A DNA stretch of 28,824 nucleotides from Laceyella putida (GTDB taxonomy: Bacteria; Bacillota; Bacilli; Thermoactinomycetales; Thermoactinomycetaceae). The DNA lies in assembly GCF_042665195.1 (NCBI RefSeq), contig NZ_JBHTBW010000070.1, positions 1 through 28,824 of the forward strand. The letters run 5' to 3'. Below are positions 23,249 through 28,824 of the stretch, in pieces (the first letter of the stretch is position 1; each line of letters starts with the position of its first letter). Position numbers and translations under genes: made by a program. Below the pieces are notes generated by a model that was not told the DNA's origin, made no database searches, and saw nothing but the letters and a program-made list of their open reading frames with translations.

Positions 23249-24886
23249 ATGGACATTTGGACACAAACCTATGATCCTCTTCACAATTTGTGGCTATCTG
23301 CATTCGTATCTGCCATCCCTATCATCTTTTTTGTGATCACTTTAACGATCTTACGTTTAAAAGGATATATTGCCGCTTTATTTACATTGTTAATAGCCTT
23401 AGTGATTTCGATTTTTGTTTATCATATGCCATTTCATTTGATACTAGGTGCTGCTGGTTTTGGTTTTGCTTATGGTTTATGGCCAATTGCCTGGATCGTT
23501 GTTACAGCTGTCTTACTGTATAAAATCACGGTAAAAACAGGCAAGTTCGATATTATTCGATCCAGTATCATCTCGATTTCCGACGATCAACGGTTGCAAC
23601 TTTTGCTTATTGGATTTTCGTTTAATGCATTTTTGGAAGGCGCGTCAGGCTTTGGGGTTCCGATTGCCATCTCTGCCGCATTGCTCGTAGAACTAGGCTT
23701 TAAACCATTGCAAGCCGCCACGCTATGCTTGATTGCCAACGCCGCATCTGGAGCTTTTGGAGCAATGGGGATTCCGGTCATTGTGGCCGGTCAAGTCTCT
23801 GACATCGATAAATTGGTGCTGTCTAAAATTCTGGGCATTCAATTACCCATCATTTCCTTTCTCGTACCGTTTTTAATGATATGGATTTTGGATGGATTTC
23901 GCGGTGTCAAAGAAATATTTCCCGCTCTGCTCGTTGTCGGTGGATCATATGCAGTGGCACAATACTTGACCATCACCTTTATAGGACCCGAGTTGGCTAA
24001 CATTATCTCCGCTCTGATCAGCATGGGTGCTTTAACGCTGTTCTCGAAGTTCTGGAAACCAAAAAACATTTTTCATCTTAACAATGGCGCAAAAACTTAC
24101 CGACCCAAGCGTGTGACAATCGGGCAGATCATAAAAGCATGGTCTCCATTTTACATCTTGACGATATTGGTCAGCATCTGGAGCAGTAAAGCATTTAAAC
24201 ATTTATTTGACAAAGGAGGACCGTTGGAATTTCTTATTACCAAGATTAAAATTCCTGGACTGCATCAACATGTGTTGATCGCTCCTCCGATCGCCAAGGA
24301 GCTGACACCATATGATGCGGTTTTTAAACTGGACTGGCTATCTTCGACAGGTACAGCTATCTTCATTTCGGTTATTTTAACCCTCCTGTTGTTCCGGGTG
24401 AATATGAGAACCACAGTACATTTGGTCAAAGAAACATTGCTTGAACTGTGGAAACCTATTTTAACCATAGGTTTTGTACTCGCTTTTGCGTATATTGCCA
24501 ACTACTCGGGCACTTCGTCCACCTTAGGATTGGCTTTATCGAAAACTGGTAAGTTATTCCCATTCTTCTCTCCTGTTCTTGGTTGGATCGGAGTATTCCT
24601 GACTGGTTCGGTTGTCGCCAACAATGCTTTGTTTGGTCACTTGCAACTGGTGACGGCACAACAGATCGGGACATCTCCAGCCTTGCTCGTCGCCGCTAAT
24701 ACAAGCGGAGGGGTCATGGGGAAATTGCTCAGCCCACAATCGGTGACGATTGCTACGGCAGCAGTTGGTGAAGCCGGCAATGAATCCAGCTTATTCCGGC
24801 TCACTTTGAAATATAGTTTGGCATTACTATTCATCACCTGTATCTATACCTATCTGCTAGCATATGTTTTCCGCTTTCTCCTTTGA
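23249..24886 (+). CDS. lctP: L-lactate permease
   Basis: 545 residues, the usual LctP/LldP length, with a dozen or more membrane segments. It begins MDIWTQTYDPLHNLWLSAFVSAIPI, a typical start for this family, and contains GFSFNAFLEGASGFGVPIAISAALL and, near the C-terminus, SGGVMGKLLSPQSVTIATAAVG, both signature blocks. It moves lactate with protons across the membrane. ATG 23249 has AAGGAG 8 nt upstream; a GTG at 23240 lies within the ribosome binding site. It lies 73 bp upstream of ldh. Confidence 0.93.
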   Translation: MDIWTQTYDPLHNLWLSAFVSAIPIIFFVITLTILRLKGYIAALFTLLIALVISIFVYHMPFHLILGAAGFGFAYGLWPIAWIVVTAVLLYKITVKTGKFDIIRSSIISISDDQRLQLLLIGFSFNAFLEGASGFGVPIAISAALLVELGFKPLQAATLCLIANAASGAFGAMGIPVIVAGQVSDIDKLVLSKILGIQLPIISFLVPFLMIWILDGFRGVKEIFPALLVVGGSYAVAQYLTITFIGPELANIISALISMGALTLFSKFWKPKNIFHLNNGAKTYRPKRVTIGQIIKAWSPFYILTILVSIWSSKAFKHLFDKGGPLEFLITKIKIPGLHQHVLIAPPIAKELTPYDAVFKLDWLSSTGTAIFISVILTLLLFRVNMRTTVHLVKETLLELWKPILTIGFVLAFAYIANYSGTSSTLGLALSKTGKLFPFFSPVLGWIGVFLTGSVVANNALFGHLQLVTAQQIGTSPALLVAANTSGGVMGKLLSPQSVTIATAAVGEAGNESSLFRLTLKYSLALLFITCIYTYLLAYVFRFLL

Positions 24887-24959
24887 TTTATAGCGGGGAA
24901 ACATTCATTATAAATAATTTTCATATTAATTCTCATTAATCAAAAGGAGTTGATCTCTA

Positions 24960-25901
24960 ATGAAAATGTCTAAAGTGACTAAAATCGCTTTAATTGGAAC
25001 AGGTTTTGTTGGGTCAAGCTACGCATTTGCTGTACTTAACCAAGGTTTGGCTAACGAGTTAGTTTTAATTGACATTAACAAGAAAAAAGCGGAAGGAGAC
25101 GCAATGGATCTGAATCACGCCTTGCCATTTGGTTCACCGATGCGCATCTGGGCAGGGGATTATAGCGATTGTAAAGATGCAGACCTCGTGGTCATCACTG
25201 CTGGAGCTAACCAGCAACCTGGTGAGACCCGTCTCGATCTGGTTGATAAGAATGTGAAAATCACAAAATCAATTGTCAGTGAAGTGATGAAAAGCGGCTT
25301 TGATGGATTGTTCTTGGTTTCGACAAACCCGGTTGATATCCTATCTTATGCGACTTGGAAATTTTCCGGTATGCCCGCTCATCGTGTGATTGGATCGGGT
25401 ACCATCCTTGATACAGCACGTTTACGTTATCTACTCGGTAAAGCTTATAAAGTGAATCCACAGAATGTGCATGCCTATGTCATCGGGGAACATGGGGATA
25501 CGGAATTGCCTGTGTGGAGTCATGCTAGCATTGGAATCCGTCCTATATCGGATTATTTAAAAGAAGGAAATGGTCCTACTCAGGACGAACTGGATCAGAT
25601 TTTTATCAATGTACGCAATGCCGCCTACCATATCATTGAACGAAAAGGAGCCACCTACTATGGAATTGCAATGGGACTGGCTCGATTAACTCGTGCCATA
25701 TTAAACGATGAAAATTCAGTATTAACTGTTTCTACACTACTCCGCGGCGAATATGGGTTGAATGATATTTATATTGGTGTTCCAGCAGTTGTTAACCGTT
25801 CCGGCGTACACGAAGTGGTCGAGTTGAAATTGCAAGAGCAGGAACTGGAAAAACTGCATCATTCGGCACAAGTGTTAACTCAAGTAATGAAAAAAGTATA
25901 A
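24960..25901 (+). CDS. ldh: L-lactate dehydrogenase
   Basis: 313 residues, full length. The Rossmann motif is IGTGFVGSSYAFA with Asp38 for NAD. The active-site loop AGANQQPGETR carries the Gln that selects lactate over malate and the mobile Arg91. Asp151 and Arg154 (TILDTARLRY) and catalytic His178 (GEHGDTELPVWS) are present. It interconverts pyruvate and L-lactate, regenerating NAD+ in fermentation. RBS AAAGGAG lies about 10 nt upstream. Pairing with lctP is common in Bacillales. Confidence 0.95.
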   Translation: MKMSKVTKIALIGTGFVGSSYAFAVLNQGLANELVLIDINKKKAEGDAMDLNHALPFGSPMRIWAGDYSDCKDADLVVITAGANQQPGETRLDLVDKNVKITKSIVSEVMKSGFDGLFLVSTNPVDILSYATWKFSGMPAHRVIGSGTILDTARLRYLLGKAYKVNPQNVHAYVIGEHGDTELPVWSHASIGIRPISDYLKEGNGPTQDELDQIFINVRNAAYHIIERKGATYYGIAMGLARLTRAILNDENSVLTVSTLLRGEYGLNDIYIGVPAVVNRSGVHEVVELKLQEQELEKLHHSAQVLTQVMKKV

Positions 25902-25933
25902 AAAAGGAATGCATGTTTCATTAGCCTTCTTGA

Positions 25934-26575
25934 AAAAGGACCGGTCTAAACATCGGTTTATTGGTGATGGCTTATGGTACACCAAGAAGTCCGGAAGAAA
26001 TCGAACCTTACTATACGCATATTCGCCGGGGCAATAAACCACCGACTGAGCTTTTGGAAGACCTAAAGCGCAGATATGAAATGATCGGCGAGGTTTCGCC
26101 TTTAACGAAGATTAGGGAAGATCAAACTGCCGCATTGGAAAAAGAATTGAATTCCCGGTCATCCGATCGGACATTTCAAGCCTATATCGGATTGAAGCAT
26201 ATCTCTCCGTTTGTTGAGGATGCTGTCAGGCAAATGCACGAGGATGGAATCGAAGAAGCGGTCAGCATCGTGCTGGCACCGCACTATTCCACGTTAAGCG
26301 TAAAGTCATACAATGACCGCGCCAAAAAAGAAGCGGAAAAATTGGGTTATACGGGGAAGGTTCGGCAGATCATTACAGGCTCGATCGGCTTCGATGATTG
26401 GGAATGGGGAGTTTCCTTATTTTCAGACGACCCTTTGACTTTTAAAAAGCTGGTAAGTGAAATGAGGTTTGATGAGGTAAGTGCGCGATTTGGAGAATTT
26501 GGCCCTTTTTATGTCGGTTGCAGAATGACAAATGAGGGGTTAGCCTCTTTGCTCAGCGATAACATAAAGGGATAA
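25934..26575 (+). pseudogene. hemH-hemQ chimera: ferrochelatase N-half fused to HemQ C-third
   Basis: The first 130 residues are a clear Bacillales ferrochelatase (GLLVMAYGTPRSPEEIEPYYTHIRRG ... LAPHYSTLSVKSYNDRA). At about 26346-26352, inside AEKLGYTGKV, the frame passes directly into the last 75 residues of HemQ (VRQIITGSIGFDDWEWGVSLF... to the stop). The junction shares TAT and GGGAAGG with hemQ. The HemQ part is about 88% identical by eye to hemQ at 21549-21767, so it comes from a diverged second copy. The catalytic second half of ferrochelatase and the HemQ Tyr and proximal His are missing. The open frame starts after a TGA at 25931 with an AAAAGGA site but no good ATG (TTG 25961 is the first usual start). 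It is probably non-functional. Confidence 0.85.
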
Positions 26576-26617
26576 ATTTGAAATAAGAAAAGAAACTCTC
26601 ATCCTGAGGATATTGAC

Positions 26618-26658
26618 AAACCCTCGACCTTTTCTTTCGAAAAAGTCGAGGGTTTGTA
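26618..26658. terminator. Terminator after the hemH-hemQ chimera
   Basis: AAACCCTCGAC (26618-26628) and GTCGAGGGTTT (26645-26655) form a perfect 11-bp stem, extended by TTTT/AAAA. It is related in sequence to the hemQ terminator, which shows that the copied hemQ 3' region included it. It may also end adh on the reverse strand. Confidence 0.75.
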
Positions 26659-26732
26659 TACTTTGCCGCCGAGGATCCCTACAAAGCGATGCCGGCTACG
26701 GGAGCAAGTGGGAAACAGCTTTGCCAAGAGGG

Positions 26733-27773
26733 TCAATCATTGTATAAAATCACTTTCATCGCTTTTTCTTTGGCAGCATTGCGAAACACCTCGTACGCCT
26801 GCATGATCTGGTCCAGTGGAAAGCGATGGGTGATCAATTGTTGTGGTTTGATCTTTCCAGAATGCACTGTCTTTAACAACATGGGTGTCGTGCTCGTGCT
26901 AACCAGCCCGGTTGTGATCTTGACGTTGCGAATCCACAATTCTTCCAAGTGCAATTCCACAGGTTTGCCATGAACCCCCACATTGGCCAACCGTCCGCCG
27001 GGCTTCAGGATTTGCTGACAGATGTCGAAGGTTGCTGGAAAACCGACTGCCTCAATTGCTACATCGACACCCTTCCCATCCGTTAATTCCATCACTTGTT
27101 CAACCGCATTTCCCTCTGAGCTGTTAACCGTCTTAGTGGCTCCGAATTTTTTGGACAGCTCCAAGCGATAATCGTCCAGGTCGACCATGATGATTTCCGC
27201 TGGCGAATAAAGTTGCGCTGTCAAAAGGGTCGCCATTCCGACCGGCCCGGCCCCGACAATAGCGACCACATCCCCCGGCTGAACTTCGCCGTGGATCACC
27301 CCGATTTCCAAACTTGTCGGGAATATGTCGCTCAACATCACAAGGGCTTCCTCATCGGTTCCCGGAGGAATGTGATACAAGCTGGTATCGGCATAAGGGA
27401 TGCGAACGTATTCCGCCTGGGTACCGTCGATCAGGTGCCCCAAAATCCAACCGCCGTTTTCACAGTGGGCGTACATCGCTTTTTTGCAATAATCGCATCT
27501 TCCACAGGAAGTGACACAAGAAATCAGCACTCTGTCGCCGGGCTTGAAATTGTTGACACCCGTGCCGACTTCTTCTACAATGCCAACACCTTCGTGTCCC
27601 AAAGTTCGGCCGTCGGTTACCGCCGGTACATCACCGCCTAAGATATGCAAATCCGTGCCGCAAATCGTCGTTTTGGTGATTCTGACAATTGCATCCGTCG
27701 GTTTCTGAATTGTTGGCTTGTCTTTCTCTACCCACTCGATCTTTCCCGGCCCACGGAATATAAGCGCTTTCAT
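26733..27773 (-). CDS. Zinc-dependent alcohol dehydrogenase (MDR family)
   Basis: 346 residues. Catalytic zinc ligands are Cys38 (TTICGTDLHI) and His60-Glu61 (LGHEGVG). The structural zinc lobe is Cys90, Cys93, Cys96 and Cys104. The Rossmann motif is VAIVGAGPVGMA, with an Asp at the end of strand 2 (VDLDD), which suggests NAD. The sequence is nearest in style to secondary-alcohol or threonine-dehydrogenase-like members (EAVGFPATFDICQQILKPGG), so isopropanol/2-butanol or related substrates are possible. ATG 27773 is preceded by TAGGAGG; the longer open frame upstream is not family-like. A piece of this gene (27236-27320) is duplicated in antisense at 20471. Confidence 0.9.
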   Translation of the reverse strand: MKALIFRGPGKIEWVEKDKPTIQKPTDAIVRITKTTICGTDLHILGGDVPAVTDGRTLGHEGVGIVEEVGTGVNNFKPGDRVLISCVTSCGRCDYCKKAMYAHCENGGWILGHLIDGTQAEYVRIPYADTSLYHIPPGTDEEALVMLSDIFPTSLEIGVIHGEVQPGDVVAIVGAGPVGMATLLTAQLYSPAEIIMVDLDDYRLELSKKFGATKTVNSSEGNAVEQVMELTDGKGVDVAIEAVGFPATFDICQQILKPGGRLANVGVHGKPVELHLEELWIRNVKITTGLVSTSTTPMLLKTVHSGKIKPQQLITHRFPLDQIMQAYEVFRNAAKEKAMKVILYND

Positions 27774-27899
27774 AATTATATACCTCCTAAGTTTATGCGT
27801 TATTGAAGTGGATTGTCGTCCCGGATTTTGATACGCCGGGGCGATTTGGTTTGATCCTTGATCGGAAGATTCACGACAAAACGCCATCCTTTCTCATTT

Positions 27900-27957
27900 C
27901 TCTAGAAGCTATTTCAAAACCATCTTTTGTATGGAGAAATGGCCATTGCGATCGCTC
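27900..27957 (+). repeat. 58-bp direct repeat, copy 1
   Basis: CTCTAGAAGCTATTTCAAAA... to GATCGCTC, with 56 of 58 bases identical to 28417-28474. The start AGAAGCTATTTCAAAACC has the look of an IS terminal sequence, so both may be remnants of an insertion sequence end. Confidence 0.75.
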
Positions 27958-27991
27958 TTGTATTTTGGTTTAAGCACATTCTTTTTCTTAG

Positions 27992-28334
27992 CTAGATGGC
28001 GATGTGGTGGTAGGAAGGATCGTCGATTGAAATTCTTTGGGTGATCTCTTTTAAGTAGTTTTCCGCGTTTTTATGTTTATATATACAAGTATTTAAATGA
28101 GATTCTCCTTTGCTTCGATTAAATCGAGGAGTTTCATGGTTACTTGGTTCAACTTTTGTTTTTTTCTCTGGATTTAACTTATAGCACTTAGGACAATAGA
28201 ATGTAGCTTTGGGATTATGTCTTTTTAACTTTAAAGCCTCAACAGCAGTAATTCTTTGAAAATTTTTCATCTAAAGCAACTGGAAAAGAATCATCGTAAA
28301 TACCTGTTCCATCAAATAAACGCCCTTGCTCCAA
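27992..28334 (-). pseudogene. Zinc-finger-like hypothetical protein, frameshifted
   Basis: A TTG start at 28334 has GGGGTGA upstream and opens LEQGRLFDGTGIYDDSFPVALDEKF; a one-base shift near 28260 leads into the frame that ends at 27992 (FQRITAVEALKLKRHNPKATFYCPKCYK...). The joined protein would have about 114 residues with a CPKC pair and a later H-x3-C (SHLNTC), the plan of CoiA-like or related zinc-ribbon N-terminal domains. It ends early, so it is probably only the N-terminal part of a longer gene. It is bounded by the two 58-bp repeats. Confidence 0.5.
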
Positions 28335-28416
28335 ATAAGTTCACCCCAAATCAATATCATTCAACATTAACATATAATTTTTTATATATTCCGTTAATGA
28401 AATCCCACGCTCATCA

Positions 28417-28474
28417 CTCTAGAAGCTATTTCAAAACCATCTTTTGTATGGAGAAATGGCTATTGTGATCGCTC
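28417..28474 (+). repeat. 58-bp direct repeat, copy 2
   Basis: Second copy of the 27900-27957 sequence in the same orientation, with two mismatches. It runs directly into the MITE relic at 28472. Confidence 0.75.
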
Positions 28475-28537
28475 CAAAACCGTTTACCCATTCGCTTCAC
28501 TTGTCCATCGGCGCTCATCTGGAATAGGTTTTTCCGC
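28472..28537 (-). mobile_element. Internal fragment of the 130-bp MITE, reverse orientation
   Basis: The reverse complement reads GCGGAAAAACC...CAGATGAGCGCCGATGGACAAGTGAAGCG... and matches the interior of the elements at 14877 and 17829. Both terminal inverted repeats are missing, so it is a dead fragment. Confidence 0.8.
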
Positions 28538-28575
28538 TCATATAACTTTTAGGTTAAGAAACCAAGATTATTGAC

Positions 28576-28731
28576 TCATCGTTTACCCCGCTGAACACCA
28601 GTTGTCAAAATTTGTTTATAAATGGATTCTGTCACATACTCGATCGGCCGATCGCCGTCAACCCGGTGCAAAATGCCTTTGGAATCGTAAAAGTCAAGCA
28701 GACGGCACATTTGCTCTAGGTTCACTTTCTC
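28576..28731 (-). pseudogene. adk: 3' end of adenylate kinase gene, truncated by an IS
   Basis: The reverse strand encodes about 51 C-terminal residues that include LLDFYDSKGILHRVDGDRPIEYV, the adenylate kinase pattern of LxxYY...G.L..IDG...IE.V. Upstream reading stops at a TAG formed at the IS boundary (28732-28735), so the 5' part is cut off. The rest of adk may lie on the other side of the IS, outside the window. Confidence 0.7.
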
Positions 28732-28734
28732 CTA

Positions 28735-28824
28735 GGGCGTGTCTGGTGAATGATTAATTGAGCCACATGATCAAGGAAATCAAGGTAATGGCAGCACAAA
28801 AATAAACCGCCCGTTTTTCATAAC
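28735..28824 (-). mobile_element. IS5-like insertion sequence, transposase 3' end
   Basis: The terminal sequence GGGCGTGTCTGG begins at 28735, preceded by CTA. On the reverse strand 28754-28824 encodes the last 22 residues of a transposase, YEKRAVYFCAAITLISLIMW followed by LN and a stop, the typical YEKRA...F C-terminus of IS5-family DDE transposases. Only the right end is in the window. Its terminal repeat matches the two MITEs, so it is the probable source of the transposase that moved them. Confidence 0.8.

Noticed and set aside
26689..26735. P-loop-like GASGKQ reading on the plus strand after the chimera, recalling an adenylate kinase start
   Set aside because: The motif is imperfect, the frame then runs antisense to adh, and the true adk relic at 28576 is on the other strand.
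27774..27887. N-terminal extension of the alcohol dehydrogenase
   Set aside because: The extension is not family-like, and TAGGAGG directly precedes the ATG at 27773.
88..28824. CRISPR array, tRNA or rRNA genes
   Set aside because: No regularly spaced repeats, cloverleaf sequences or rRNA-like stretches were seen on reading either strand.

Overview
The window looks like a piece of a Gram-positive, facultatively anaerobic member of the Bacillales. The reasons are a Bacillus-type Fnr with a C-terminal CX2CX4C cluster, an NreB/NreC-type oxygen-sensing two-component pair, the coproporphyrin-dependent haem genes (hemE, hemY/cgoX, hemQ, relics of hemH), CtaA/CtaB, long-form HPF, LctP with L-lactate dehydrogenase, and GGAGG-type ribosome binding sites. 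A thermophilic bacillus or thermoactinomycete is possible, but the sequence does not settle the genus.

Layout. (1) 1-1600: the 3' end of a comM/yifB-like gene, a largely non-coding stretch, a lone 44-residue exported-peptide gene with its own promoter and terminator, and a reverse-strand beta-carbonic-anhydrase-like gene that has lost the catalytic Asp-Arg dyad. (2) 1833-10567: one long operon for a membrane-bound group 4 [NiFe]-hydrogenase (hyfB-C-E-F-G-H-I type), followed without a gap by an ArsR-type repressor and an unrecognised Cys-rich protein, closed by a terminator. No formate dehydrogenase, hyfA, hyfD or maturation genes are in the window. (3) 11086-14267: an oxygen-sensing control block, with fnr divergent from a universal stress protein and the nreB-nreC pair. 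(4) 14877-21840: a haem region with intact hemE, frameshifted hemY/cgoX, intact ctaB, ctaA and hemQ, and relics of hemH and of an iron-sulfur repair gene (ric/scdA). Two 130-bp MITE-like elements sit directly upstream of ribosome binding sites. (5) 22093-25901: tandem Fnr-type promoters, HPF, lactate permease and lactate dehydrogenase. (6) 25934-28824: a hemH-hemQ chimera, a zinc alcohol dehydrogenase, and a debris field with a frameshifted zinc-finger-like gene, a MITE relic, the 3' end of adk cut by an IS, and the end of an IS5-like transposase.

The genes share one theme: life at low oxygen. Hydrogen or formate-type energy metabolism, lactate, haem supply, ribosome hibernation and two Fe-S oxygen sensors lie together. 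TGTGA-N6-TCACA palindromes recur upstream of ctaB and hpf, at the spacing expected for class II Fnr activation (centre near -41.5), and one lies between fnr and usp.

The haem region has been heavily shuffled. The usual hemE-hemH-hemY order has lost most of hemH, leaving a probable 3' scar. The 5' half of hemH is found about 10 kb away, fused to the 3' third of a second, diverged hemQ. A further hemQ 5' fragment is joined to an antisense scrap of the alcohol dehydrogenase gene. All functional names rest on motif reading; no database search was possible.
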